Source of the DNA: a virus
Strand: one strand, 5' to 3'
Virus record (IMG/VR): IMGVR_UViG_3300030406_003868
Coordinates: 1 to 49,690 of that record
DNA: 49,690 nt
Shown: positions 31,647-41,022 of the stretch, piece by piece
Numbering within the stretch: the stretch's first letter is position 1
Layout of the letters: the number at the start of each line of letters is the position of its first letter
Program-made: the position numbers and the translations under genes
Notes under the pieces: generated by a model
The model's database searches: none
What the model was told of the DNA's origin: nothing
Seen by the model: the letters and a program-made list of their open reading frames with translations, nothing else

Positions 31647-34600
31647 ATGGCTTGGACAGGTGATAATGTAGCAATAGATACAAATTTTCTTCAAGATGTA
31701 GTTATTACTGGAAGTCTTACAGTTGATACTAAAATAAAATTAGATGAAGATACTTTAACAACTGCTACAAATATACCTTTAATAATTAAAACAGATCGTC
31801 TTGTTGTAAAACCTTATGGAGATTCAACTCCTAATCACAATTCTTTAGAAGTACAAAAACATGACGGCACTACTGTATTTAGTGTAAATCCTAAAACATC
31901 TAGTATAAATGTAAATGGAACTTTTAATTCAGGTGCTATTGGGATAGCTGCTCTTGATTTAGATAATATTGATATAGATGGTAATATAATTAAAATTGAT
32001 TCAGCTGGTAGAAGTGATGCTGGAATTGATAATAGAGTTCAAATAGAGCAGTTATTAGTTAAAATAGGATCTGATCAAGCTGATTTATTTACAGTTCAAG
32101 ATTCTTCTGGTGCAAATGTAATTAACGTAGATACAACTGCAAGTCCTAATTTAGTTTCAGTAGATGGGTTACTTTCAACTGGATCAAGAACTAATTTAGG
32201 GCATGGAACTAACAATGCTGAGGTTCATGTAGGGGCAAGTCAAAAAGCATATATAGGTGTTGGTACACAAGCAGACTATAGTTCTAATTTTACTAATCAA
32301 GCAGCTGTAGTAATAAATACAGTAGGGTTGCAAGGAACAGGAAGTAATGAATTATTAATTAGAAATCATTTAGATGATGCTTATGCAAGTTTAAAAGGAA
32401 GCACTATACAAGCTATAAGTAATTTTAGATTACAAGGCACAGGAGCTTATATATCAGGAAATAATAATACTGATATAGATTTTCAAACAAATGACAATAC
32501 AACAAAATTAAGATTTGAAACAGATACAGGTTTTTTAGGAATAGGTACTACAACTCCTGGAGCAGCATTGCATGCAATAGGTACTAATGCAGGTATATTT
32601 GAGCAAACAGCTGCAGCTAATTGTATAGTAACTATACAAGCAGGTTCAACTAAAGATGCAATATTAAAATTTAAAGCCGATGGAGGTTCAGCTAGTGCAG
32701 ATATAACAAATATCTTTCAAGAAGATGGCGTAGGGCTCCATGTAAAAACTACCAATGGTACTGTAGATGCAATGACTATATTGTCTGCTGGAAGTATTGG
32801 TATAGGAGAAACTTCTCCTGATAAATTGCTTCATTTAAAAGGTGATGATGTAGATGGTTCTTTATTAAAAGTTGAAGGTAATTCTTCTTATGGTGGAACT
32901 ATAGAGTATCATAGAGGTGGAAGTTATCATTGGAGAGCAGGTGTAGGTGGCTCAGGTTCAACTAATTCAAATATTCCTTCTAGTAATTTTGGGATTGAAG
33001 ATGCAGCAGGTAGCGATACTTTAAGATTTTCAATAGGTCATTCTAATGGCTTGATAAGTTTAAATAGAACTGGAAATAAAGAAGTTGCAAGATTTACAAG
33101 TACAAGCATTACAGGGTCAAGAATAACTATTCAAAGTGATTCAGGGTTGTCTTCTTCGGTTGGAGAAAGAGATGGGCATCTTGTATTGCAAGATACTAAT
33201 GCAAGAAGAGTAGCTATAGGGTTTGATCAGCCTGATACATTATTTCATATGTCAGGTGCTGACCCTTATATGACATTTACTAATACAGCTAGTGAAGATA
33301 CTACAGGAGGTAGAGAATCTAAATTAATATTTGAAGGTACTACAGCTGCAGGTGGAACTACATACGATGCTCAACAACATCATTTAGCTGAAATTAAAGT
33401 ATCTCATAGTGGTAGTGAAAATGACAAAAAAGGTAAAATACAATTTGAAGTTAATGATGGTGATGATAGCAATGGAAGTTTACAAACAGCATTAACAATA
33501 AATTCCGATTCAAATGTTATAGCAGGAGGCAATGTATCTGTAGGAAGTACAGTAGGAGTAAGATTAGGTTTTAACAAATACAATACAGATGCTGTTGGTT
33601 TGTTTGGGCATCCTGATGGAGTTGCTAGTGGTTCTGATGGTAATCTTTGGATATCACCTAGAAATATAAATCCTGGAAATACTGCTTATATAATGGTAGG
33701 TCAAAGAAGCTCTACTGATGATAATGAAAAAGGCAATATTGTAATAAGAGCAGGTAATGAAGGTTCTGGTAATGCTGACCCTTCAGCAAAAATGCAAGGG
33801 AATATAGATATTAATTCTAGTGCACATTCAGGCAGAATATATATTAAAGGAGATACAGGATTTGTAGGTATTGGTCATAATGCTCCTGATACTAAGTTTC
33901 ATATTGAGGATAGTTCACCTCCTCATTTTACTATGGCTAATTCTACGGCAGGAGATTCTGATGGAGATAGAGAATCTAAAATAGTTTTTGAAGGAAAAAG
34001 CTCAGGAAATGTTTTAGCTCATATGGCTGAAATGAAAGTTGTCCATGATGGAACAAGTAATGACAGCAAAGGAAGATTAGAATTTAGAATTAATGATGGT
34101 AATGATTCTAATGGCAGTTTAACACATATAATGTCTATGATTTCTGAAAGTGGTAGCAATCCTAGAATAGGTATGGGAACAACAACTCCTGAATATCAAT
34201 TAGATATTTCAGGTAACCCTAATAATGCAGCTACAGTTATAAGAGTAAAAAGTAACGATTCTTCTGATGCTAGAATTTCTTTTGCAGGAGCTGATGGAGT
34301 ATTAAATACTGCTGTAGGTGTTAATGGTAACTCTTATGATTTAGAAATGTTAACTAAAAAAGATATTAATTTTTATACTAATAGTGACATGGATGATGGT
34401 AGTCCTACTAATATAAGAGCAAAAATTGATATGCATGGAGATTTTTTAATTGGAGATATAGCTAATAATAGTCCTGATGCTGCTCTTAGAGTACAAACTT
34501 CTAATACTTCAGTTAATTCTCCATTTGCAGCTGATAATGATAATACTAATTCTTATACAAATAACTATAATTTATCTTTGTATAATCATGGTAGTTCAGG

Positions 34601-37358
34601 TAGTAGTGCTAATGAATTTGAACAATATTCTACGTTGGCTTTTAATCCAAATAATTATGGCACAGATAATACTCATACTAGATTAACAGGTTTAATAGCA
34701 GCTAGGACTATAAGTAGAGCTCAAGGTACAGGGGAGTTAATGTTTGGAGTTTGTTCAAGCACAGGGGCATCTTCTCCAACTCATAAAATTACTATTAGTA
34801 ATAGTGGAATAGCTCTATATAATAAAAAACTTCCTAATACTGATGGTAATGTAGCTACTTTATCTAATGATGGAGCAAAAGGTAATAGTATTTCTTTTTA
34901 TGGTATAAATAGAGGTAGCTCTGACCATACTACAATGTCAGCTTATCAAAATGATGTTATAGACAATACAAATGGCTCTAATGCAGGTATGTATAGGCAA
35001 GGCTATTTAAAAATGTCCCATTCAGGTACAGCTAGAGATAAAAGAGGTAAGTTTGAAGGATATTTAGGCACAGGTACTGCTTGGAACTCTCATGAAGCTA
35101 CATTTACTAAAAGATTTATATATGTACCTACTGCTTCAACAGGTGATGGCATTTTAAGTACATTTTTAGGAGTATCTGCTGGAGAAGGAGACCCTGACTA
35201 TAGTGTAGCTATAGGTTATGAAACATTAAAAGATCATTCAACTTCAGCTCAATCTGTAGCTATTGGCTACAAATCAGCTAGAACTCTTGCTGATGGACAA
35301 AGAAATATATCTATAGGTTATGAAACTATGGCAACTGCAGGAGCATCAAGCACTACAACTGACAATGTAGCTATTGGAGCTTCAGCTTTATTAAATTTAG
35401 ATGGTGGTGACGACAATATAGCAATAGGGTCTTATGCAGGTTTATACAATGTAGCAGCTTTAAAAAATATTTATATAGGTAGTGAAGCAGGAAAGAATAT
35501 TAAAGGAACTACAGGTTTAAATACAGCTATTGGCTATAGAGCTATGTATAATGGTAGTTCTACTTATGATAATAATATAGCACATAATAATGTAGCTATA
35601 GGTGCATATTCAATGGCTAGCGAAGCTCAAGATTTTACTTCTAAATACAATGTTCTTGCAGGAGTGTATGCAGGTACAAATATGACAACTGCTGATAATT
35701 GCACTCTTATAGGTTATCAATCAGGCTACAATTTAACAACAGCAAATTATAATACATTTATAGGTAATGCATCAGGACTACACAATACAACAGGTACTTA
35801 TAACACATTTATAGGTGCTTCTACAGCAAGTTCAAGTGCAAATCCATTAACAGGAAATAATAATTTATTAGTAGGGTATGCATCAGGTTATGATTTAGAA
35901 GGAGGTTCTACAGAAAATACTTTTGTAGGTGCTTATTCAGGAAAAAGTACTCAAGTAGCTATAAAAAATGTAGCAATAGGGTATCAATCATTGGAATATG
36001 CAATTTCTTCAGATAGAAATGTAGTTGTAGGAATGCAATGTTTTAATAATCATGGCAAAGCAAATGGTCAAGCTGATGGTAGTACATTTGATAGTATTGG
36101 TGGAAATGTAGGAATGGGCTATAGAACAGGATATAATAATGTTAGAGGTATTAGAAATACATTTATAGGGTACGAAAGTGGTTATAATATAGATGGTGAT
36201 TATAATGTAGCTTTGGGTTCTTATGCATTAAGAAATGGTGACTCGGCAGTTTTTACTGATAATACTGCAGATAATAATATTGCTGTTGGACATTATTGTA
36301 TGGGCAATAGAGCTGCTAGTGATGTAGAAGATTTTACAGGTAGTCATAATGTAGGGATGGGTTCTTATGCTTTAAGTAAAATAATGACAGGATTAAAAAA
36401 TGTTGCAATAGGACATCATGCAGGCGAACAAATAATTGAAGGTAACTATAATGTTTGTATTGGAAATGAAGCAGGAACAGATATACTTGGTGGAGATAAT
36501 AATATAGCTATAGGTAATCATGCTTTAACTGAAGCTGTAGGTGATACAGGTAATGTAGCTATAGGGCAAAATTCTTTTTATTTTTTAGATGATGGTAGTA
36601 GTGATGGGTCTACAACAGTTACTTATAATGTAGGTGTAGGAGATGGATCAGGAAAACAAGTCTCTACTGGTACACAATGTACTTTTATAGGTGCTTTTGC
36701 AGGTGCAGGAGAAGGTAATTCTAGTAATCGTCTTACAGGAAGCAAACATGCATGTTTGGGTTATAAAGCAGGAAAACTTATTCAAGGAGCATCTGAAGGA
36801 AATACTTTAATAGGATGGGAAGCAGGCGATGGAATTACAACAGGAAGTGATAATGTTGGAGTAGGAAGAGCTACAGCATTTGACGTAGATGCTGATAATC
36901 AAATATGTATAGGGTATCAAGCAACAACAAGTGCTGCTAATAGTGTTAAAATAGGTAATGCATCTATAGCAAATGCTAATATTCAAGTAGACTGGACAAT
37001 AGATTCTGATAGAAGAATTAAAAAAGATATAGAAGATAATACTTTAGGATTAGCTTTTATAAATGATTTAAAGCCTAAAAAATACAAAAAATTACATCCT
37101 GCTGATTGGGATGAAGCAATACGAGAAAAAAGATATGAAGATGGCACTAGGGATGAGTTTGATGACAAAAAAGTTTGGGATGGATTAATTGCACAAGAAG
37201 TAAAAGAAGCAATTGAAAAAAGTGGCACATCTTTTAGTGGATGGTCAGTTGATGCAAATGGTAAACAAGGAATACAATATTCAGCATTAGTTATACCTCT
37301 TATTAATGCAGTACAAGAATTATCAAAAGAGGTCGAAAGGTTAAAAAATGAATTATAG
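31647..37358 (+). CDS. Large tail fibre/adhesin with S74 self-cleaving chaperone, 1903 aa
   Basis: The N-terminal ~80 residues (DTNFLQDVVITGSLTVDT) attach to the tail. Then several copies of a GIGTTTPGAALH-like module and two copies of a ~90-residue block (about 33240-33530 and 33895-34175) follow. Residues about 1180-1770 are some 25 repeats of an N-x-[AV]-x-G motif (NVAIGYQSL, TFIGYESG), a YadA-head-type trimeric beta-roll. At 1787-1788 the Ser-Asp of an S74 intramolecular chaperone begins (SDRRIKKD); known members cut before that Ser after helping the fibre trimerise, so the last 117 residues should be released. The protein binds the host surface. The start has no separate promoter. Confidence 0.9.
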   Translation: MAWTGDNVAIDTNFLQDVVITGSLTVDTKIKLDEDTLTTATNIPLIIKTDRLVVKPYGDSTPNHNSLEVQKHDGTTVFSVNPKTSSINVNGTFNSGAIGIAALDLDNIDIDGNIIKIDSAGRSDAGIDNRVQIEQLLVKIGSDQADLFTVQDSSGANVINVDTTASPNLVSVDGLLSTGSRTNLGHGTNNAEVHVGASQKAYIGVGTQADYSSNFTNQAAVVINTVGLQGTGSNELLIRNHLDDAYASLKGSTIQAISNFRLQGTGAYISGNNNTDIDFQTNDNTTKLRFETDTGFLGIGTTTPGAALHAIGTNAGIFEQTAAANCIVTIQAGSTKDAILKFKADGGSASADITNIFQEDGVGLHVKTTNGTVDAMTILSAGSIGIGETSPDKLLHLKGDDVDGSLLKVEGNSSYGGTIEYHRGGSYHWRAGVGGSGSTNSNIPSSNFGIEDAAGSDTLRFSIGHSNGLISLNRTGNKEVARFTSTSITGSRITIQSDSGLSSSVGERDGHLVLQDTNARRVAIGFDQPDTLFHMSGADPYMTFTNTASEDTTGGRESKLIFEGTTAAGGTTYDAQQHHLAEIKVSHSGSENDKKGKIQFEVNDGDDSNGSLQTALTINSDSNVIAGGNVSVGSTVGVRLGFNKYNTDAVGLFGHPDGVASGSDGNLWISPRNINPGNTAYIMVGQRSSTDDNEKGNIVIRAGNEGSGNADPSAKMQGNIDINSSAHSGRIYIKGDTGFVGIGHNAPDTKFHIEDSSPPHFTMANSTAGDSDGDRESKIVFEGKSSGNVLAHMAEMKVVHDGTSNDSKGRLEFRINDGNDSNGSLTHIMSMISESGSNPRIGMGTTTPEYQLDISGNPNNAATVIRVKSNDSSDARISFAGADGVLNTAVGVNGNSYDLEMLTKKDINFYTNSDMDDGSPTNIRAKIDMHGDFLIGDIANNSPDAALRVQTSNTSVNSPFAADNDNTNSYTNNYNLSLYNHGSSGSSANEFEQYSTLAFNPNNYGTDNTHTRLTGLIAARTISRAQGTGELMFGVCSSTGASSPTHKITISNSGIALYNKKLPNTDGNVATLSNDGAKGNSISFYGINRGSSDHTTMSAYQNDVIDNTNGSNAGMYRQGYLKMSHSGTARDKRGKFEGYLGTGTAWNSHEATFTKRFIYVPTASTGDGILSTFLGVSAGEGDPDYSVAIGYETLKDHSTSAQSVAIGYKSARTLADGQRNISIGYETMATAGASSTTTDNVAIGASALLNLDGGDDNIAIGSYAGLYNVAALKNIYIGSEAGKNIKGTTGLNTAIGYRAMYNGSSTYDNNIAHNNVAIGAYSMASEAQDFTSKYNVLAGVYAGTNMTTADNCTLIGYQSGYNLTTANYNTFIGNASGLHNTTGTYNTFIGASTASSSANPLTGNNNLLVGYASGYDLEGGSTENTFVGAYSGKSTQVAIKNVAIGYQSLEYAISSDRNVVVGMQCFNNHGKANGQADGSTFDSIGGNVGMGYRTGYNNVRGIRNTFIGYESGYNIDGDYNVALGSYALRNGDSAVFTDNTADNNIAVGHYCMGNRAASDVEDFTGSHNVGMGSYALSKIMTGLKNVAIGHHAGEQIIEGNYNVCIGNEAGTDILGGDNNIAIGNHALTEAVGDTGNVAIGQNSFYFLDDGSSDGSTTVTYNVGVGDGSGKQVSTGTQCTFIGAFAGAGEGNSSNRLTGSKHACLGYKAGKLIQGASEGNTLIGWEAGDGITTGSDNVGVGRATAFDVDADNQICIGYQATTSAANSVKIGNASIANANIQVDWTIDSDRRIKKDIEDNTLGLAFINDLKPKKYKKLHPADWDEAIREKRYEDGTRDEFDDKKVWDGLIAQEVKEAIEKSGTSFSGWSVDANGKQGIQYSALVIPLINAVQELSKEVERLKNEL

Positions 37359-37659
37359 TACATATAAAACAATGAAAGCAGCATCTAAATCTTCAGTTTC
37401 CAAAGAAAAGAAGGTAACAGTTCCTGAATTAAAAGATTCTGATGGTAATGTTGTTCAAGCTAAAGAAGAAATTGATGTTATATATTTAGTTGAAAAAAGA
37501 TACAATCCTTCAACAGGAGAAGAAATGTCAGATAGTAAGATTGAATTAGATATAGATCATTTAAAAACTGATAAAGCATCATTAGAATCAGATAAAGCAT
37601 CTTTAGAGTCAACTATTGAAAATTTAACTCAATTAATAACAGACGTAGAAGCATTATAA
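37348..37659 (+). CDS. Small coiled-coil protein, 103 aa
   Basis: The start overlaps the fibre stop by 11 bases and uses an AAAGG site. The first half is beta-like with a proline-rich turn (VPELKDSDGNVVQAKEE); the second half is a coiled coil with two near-identical repeats (DKASLESDKASLEST). It may be a fibre-associated chaperone or a trimer-forming tip. No enzyme motif is seen. Confidence 0.55.
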   Translation: MNYSTYKTMKAASKSSVSKEKKVTVPELKDSDGNVVQAKEEIDVIYLVEKRYNPSTGEEMSDSKIELDIDHLKTDKASLESDKASLESTIENLTQLITDVEAL

Positions 37660-37673
37660 AAAAAGGAAAGGTA

Positions 37674-37898
37674 ATGACTAAAATAAAAACAACAAAAGAA
37701 CCTTCTGTTAATGAAATGACAGAGCAATTAAATAAAGTAACAGCTCAATATGAAGAGTCTGTTAAACAAGCTAACTATTATTCAGAAATAGCTAAAAGAT
37801 GTTTGGGAGCAATTGAAGTTCTTCAAAATCTATTAGGTGTAGAAGAAGAAAAAGTTGAAGAAGCTAAAGAAACCAAGGAAGAGGAGTCTGATGCCTAA
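37674..37898 (+). CDS. Small coiled-coil protein, 74 aa
   Basis: A strong AAGGAAAGG site precedes the ATG. The product is nearly all acidic helix (QANYYSEIAKRCLGAIEV), ending in a very acidic tail (EEEKVEEAKETKEEESDA). It overlaps the endolysin start by 8 bases, so it may tune that gene's translation. Function is unknown; fibre-accessory or lysis-accessory roles are possible by position. Confidence 0.5.
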   Translation: MTKIKTTKEPSVNEMTEQLNKVTAQYEESVKQANYYSEIAKRCLGAIEVLQNLLGVEEEKVEEAKETKEEESDA

Positions 37899-38283
37899 GT
37901 TTGGTAAAAGTTCAAAAAAAAGATTAGCAACTTGCGATCAAAAATTACAGGATGTAATGAATGAAGTTATTAAATATGTGGATTGCTCAATTCTCGAAGG
38001 GCATAGAAGTCAAGAAAGACAAGATAAACTTTTTGAAGAAGGCAAAACTAAAGTCAAGTACCCAAATGGTCGTCATAATGCTAATCCATCTAGGGCTGTG
38101 GACGTTACTCCTTATCCTGTTGATTGGAATGACAGGGAGCGCCAAACTCTTTTTGCAGGGTTTGTAATAGGAATAGCTAAAGGCATGGGTGTTAATCTTC
38201 GTTGGGGTGGGGATTGGGATATGGATTTTGATGTTCAAGATAATAAGTTTGATGATTTCCCACATTTCGAGATTAAAGAATAA
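37891..38283 (+). CDS. Endolysin, peptidase M15 type
   Basis: ATG 37891 has GAGGAG 4-5 bases upstream. The longer open frame from 37855 lacks a good site. The 130 residues contain the M15 (VanY/D-Ala carboxypeptidase-like) zinc set: His62 in RHNANPSRAVDVTPY with Asp71, and His125 in FPHFEI, plus RWGGDWD. This domain cleaves peptide bonds in bacterial cell wall and serves as endolysin in T5 and many others. There is no signal peptide, so it would need a holin to leave the cell; the neighbouring membrane genes fit that need. Confidence 0.85.
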   Translation: MPKFGKSSKKRLATCDQKLQDVMNEVIKYVDCSILEGHRSQERQDKLFEEGKTKVKYPNGRHNANPSRAVDVTPYPVDWNDRERQTLFAGFVIGIAKGMGVNLRWGGDWDMDFDVQDNKFDDFPHFEIKE

Positions 38284-38397
38284 TTTTGTATTCAAAAACA
38301 GCTACATATATGGAAATTCCTATTTTTTGTAGCACAAATAAACTTTGGAATACAGAAAAAAAAGCTATAAGAGTTGTTTTTATTAGAAAGAGTAAAA

Positions 38398-38634
38398 ATG
38401 CCAATAACAAATGAGAAAATATATAACGAATTGCAGTATATCAAAGGTAAAATACATGCTGAAGAGAAACATGCTAAAGAACACAGAGAATGGGAAATAA
38501 GTATGGTATCTGATATAAAAGAAAATCTTTCTGAAATGAACAATAGAGTTAATTCTGCTGAGAATGCTATAAATTGGTTCAAAGGAATAGGAGCAACTCT
38601 TATATTTTTAATAGGATGGCTTTTTAAAAAATGA
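38398..38634 (+). CDS. Membrane-anchored coiled-coil protein, possible holin/XhlA-like
   Basis: Start at ATG 38398, since AAAGAG lies 5 bases upstream; the longer frame from 38374 has no site. A charged helix (ITNEKIYNELQYIKGKIHAE, MNNRVNSAENA) leads to one C-terminal membrane helix (GIGATLIFLIGWLF) and a Lys-Lys end. This is the shape of XhlA-type lysis accessory proteins. It follows the endolysin by about 110 bases that hold no clear gene, and overlaps the next start. A role in lysis is likely but not certain. Confidence 0.65.
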   Translation: MPITNEKIYNELQYIKGKIHAEEKHAKEHREWEISMVSDIKENLSEMNNRVNSAENAINWFKGIGATLIFLIGWLFKK

Positions 38635-38957
38635 AAAAAAGACAAGTTATGTATTGGAGAGAACCTCCAGAAGACGAAACAAATACAAGTTTTGTAGAAG
38701 ATTTAGGAATAACTTGTAAAAAAATATTTAGAAAAATCCCTAATGAATGTAGTTATTGCGGTAAAAGTCACATTGCAGGTATTGAAATTTATGGAGCTGG
38801 AAGAGGAGTCACATTATGGTTATGCGAAGATTGCGAGGGATTATTATTAAGGTACTCTAAAAGTACCACAGAAAAGAGATTGTTAAAAGCATCTCAAGTC
38901 TACACACATCCAGGACATTGGAATCATTCTATGGAGGATAAAGTAGACCTTAACTAG
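38631..38957 (+). CDS. Zinc-ribbon protein, 108 aa
   Basis: Two cysteine pairs, CSYCGK near residue 41 and CEDCEG near residue 65, with a Gly-rich turn between, form a typical zinc ribbon. Basic and acidic flanks lack any catalytic motif. It overlaps the previous stop by 4 bases. It lies among lysis and late genes, so it might be a late regulator, for example a transcription or anti-host factor, or a structural clamp. Unknown. Confidence 0.6.
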   Translation: MKKRQVMYWREPPEDETNTSFVEDLGITCKKIFRKIPNECSYCGKSHIAGIEIYGAGRGVTLWLCEDCEGLLLRYSKSTTEKRLLKASQVYTHPGHWNHSMEDKVDLN

Positions 38958-38965
38958 GAGTATAT

Positions 38966-39757
38966 ATGTTTGGAAGAAAAAAGAGGACTCCTGTAAAAAG
39001 AGTAATTGTCACACCAGACAAACACTTTCCTTTACATGATCAGCCTTCTATAAATGTTCTTTGTAAATCTATTGAATTAATTAAGCCAGACGCTTATGTT
39101 GATTTAGGTGACGTTGGAGAATGGAGCGAATTTAGTGCTTGGAAATACAAAAGAAAAAAGAAACCTCCTTTAGAACATATAGTTCCTTTATTAGATACAG
39201 ATGTAAAAGATGTAAATAAAGGTATGGATCAGATAGATGAAGCTTTAGATAAAGCTAATTGTACTGAAAAATATTTTACAGAAGGCAATCATGATAACTG
39301 GCTCAATATGTTCGTAGATGAATACCCTTATTTAGGCCAATATACGTTTAAAAAAGCTGTAAAGCTAAAAGATAGGGGTTACACCTATTATCCTATGGGT
39401 AAGAAGCTTAAAATGGGCAAATTGTATTTTTATCATGGAAATCAATTTGGAGGGCAATATCATACTGCTAATCATTTAAGAAAACTTGGTGTAAATGTAA
39501 TGTATGGTCATTGGCATGATTTACAACAAATGAGTGTAACACATATAGATGGTCCTAAGTCAGCTTGGTCAATAGGTTGTTTAAAGGATATGTCTGATGA
39601 AGCTAATGAATGGCTACAAAACAGAACTACTAATTGGGCTCATGCATTTGCTATAGTAGATTTTTATCATGGCGGGTTGTTTACCGTGCATATCGTGCAA
39701 ATAATAAATGGAAAAACTAGTTTATGGGGAGAAATAATAAATGGCAGATCTAAGTAA
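38966..39757 (+). CDS. Calcineurin-like metallophosphoesterase
   Basis: The 263 residues carry the full motif set: Asp18-x-His20 (TPDKHFPLHD), Gly48-Asp49 (VDLGDVGEWS), Asn108-His109-Asp110 (EGNHDNW), His157 (FYHGNQFG) and Gly181-His182-x-His184 (GHWHD). This di-metal site hydrolyses phosphoesters. Phage members act on DNA, nucleotides or host signalling molecules; the substrate cannot be read from sequence. It lies between lysis genes in the late block, unusual for a replication nuclease, so a role in DNA delivery, defence evasion or host nucleotide turnover is open. Confidence 0.85.
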   Translation: MFGRKKRTPVKRVIVTPDKHFPLHDQPSINVLCKSIELIKPDAYVDLGDVGEWSEFSAWKYKRKKKPPLEHIVPLLDTDVKDVNKGMDQIDEALDKANCTEKYFTEGNHDNWLNMFVDEYPYLGQYTFKKAVKLKDRGYTYYPMGKKLKMGKLYFYHGNQFGGQYHTANHLRKLGVNVMYGHWHDLQQMSVTHIDGPKSAWSIGCLKDMSDEANEWLQNRTTNWAHAFAIVDFYHGGLFTVHIVQIINGKTSLWGEIINGRSK

Positions 39758-40196
39758 AGAAGAAATATTAAAAAAGAAAAAAGAGAGAGCAGCAGCTAAA
39801 AGACTGATGATAGATAAGCTTAGGTTTTGGGTTGGTGTATTTTCTGTACCTACTATACTTATTATGGCTTGTATGCTTATAGCAGCAGCCTATTATTTAG
39901 GTGAATCACAATTAGCTGTAGTAACTGGTCTTATTTCGACCATAACGATAGGTTTAATCAATGTTCTCAATGGCATGGTAGTACCACCTGCACCAGAGGA
40001 TCCATTGGCTGTAGTAGCTAAAGATTTAGTACATCATTTACAAGATCAGGCTAATAAAGATATGGAAGTATCTATGGATAGAAATAAAATTAAAATTGGG
40101 GGGAATGGTGTAAAAATGGAGTCTACTACTCCTGAAGACCCAATATGGGGTGACGATCCTCCTTTAACAAAGAAAAAAAGGACAAAGAAAAAATAA
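39741..40196 (+). CDS. Two-helix membrane protein, 151 aa, holin candidate
   Basis: The start lies in the end of the phosphoesterase gene (17-base overlap). A basic N-terminus (KKKKERAAAKR) precedes two membrane helices (FWVGVFSVPTILIMACMLIA and AVVTGLISTITIGLINVL) and a long polar tail ending in Lys-rich KKKRTKKK. Two helices with a charged tail is a holin-like topology, and an endolysin is nearby; the phage has at least two other small membrane proteins, so the true holin is not fixed. A tail-anchored envelope protein is the alternative. Confidence 0.6.
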   Translation: MADLSKEEILKKKKERAAAKRLMIDKLRFWVGVFSVPTILIMACMLIAAAYYLGESQLAVVTGLISTITIGLINVLNGMVVPPAPEDPLAVVAKDLVHHLQDQANKDMEVSMDRNKIKIGGNGVKMESTTPEDPIWGDDPPLTKKKRTKKK

Positions 40197-41018
40197 ATGG
40201 AAAACATGTATAATTACAATAAAGCAGTAAAGGCAATGAGAGATTTTTTTCAAAAAGAAAAAGGTTTTATAGAAGTACCTGCTCAAAGCAGACAATCTAT
40301 ATTAGCAGCTTGCGAAGATCCTGCTACAATAACAAAATATGAATTTAATGGTGTTGAATGGCCGTTGCCACAAACAGGGCAAATGTGGCTAGAAATAGAA
40401 CTGTTAAAAAATCCTGATGTCAAAGGAGTATTTTGTGTAACAACAAGCTATAGAAATGAACCAAATCCTGTAGAAGGAAGACATGATAAAATATTTCCTA
40501 TGTTTGAATTTGAATCTCATGGAAATATAAATGATATGATAGCTTTAGAAAAAGAACTGCTTATACATTTAGGTTTTGGTTTGGGACATGAATTAATTAC
40601 ATATGATGAAGCTTGTAAAAAATATGGTACAATGGAATTAGGTTATGAAGAAGAAGAAGCTTTGTGCAAAGACTTTACACCTTGTACTTTTTTAACACAT
40701 TTTCCATTAAGAACAGATCCATTTTGGAATATGAAACATGTTGGTACTGGAATATATAGTAAGGTAGATGTAATTATGCATGGAATGGAAACTATAGGAT
40801 CTGCTGAAAGAGCTACAGATATACAAGAAATGAAAGATCAATTTCATAATATATCTAAAGGAGAGTACGCTAAAATTTTATACAATCATTTTGGTAAAGA
40901 AAGAGTAAATAAAGAGTTAGAAGAATATTTAGCTTTAGACATGTTTGAAAGGTTTGGTGGTGGAATAGGAGTTACTAGAATGGTATCTGCTATGAAAGCT
41001 GCTAAAATATTGGAGTAA
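40197..41018 (+). CDS. Class II aminoacyl-tRNA synthetase-like enzyme (AspRS/AsnRS/AsnA type)
   Basis: The 273 residues contain only a catalytic core, no anticodon-binding domain. Motif 1 is near 23-28 (GFIEVP), then LPQTGQ (57-62), motif 2 with Arg86-x-Glu88 and FEFE at 103-106 (SYRNEP ... RHDKIFPMFEFE), a GSAER loop (201-205) and motif 3 with Arg261 (GGGIGVTR). This order matches class IIb AspRS/AsnRS cores and their paralogue AsnA. All ATP-contact residues seem present, so it should make an aminoacyl-adenylate. Without a tRNA-binding domain it may ligate amino acid to another molecule (asparagine, protein, nucleotide). It is in the late block between membrane genes. Family is fairly sure, product unknown. 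Confidence 0.75.
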   Translation: MENMYNYNKAVKAMRDFFQKEKGFIEVPAQSRQSILAACEDPATITKYEFNGVEWPLPQTGQMWLEIELLKNPDVKGVFCVTTSYRNEPNPVEGRHDKIFPMFEFESHGNINDMIALEKELLIHLGFGLGHELITYDEACKKYGTMELGYEEEEALCKDFTPCTFLTHFPLRTDPFWNMKHVGTGIYSKVDVIMHGMETIGSAERATDIQEMKDQFHNISKGEYAKILYNHFGKERVNKELEEYLALDMFERFGGGIGVTRMVSAMKAAKILE

Positions 41019-41022
41019 TAAT

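Noticed and set aside
38310-38414. 34-codon + strand frame after the endolysin (MEIPIFCSTNK...)
   Set aside because: No ribosome site; it runs into the next gene in another frame. Possible but not supported. The 114-base gap holds nothing else I can name.
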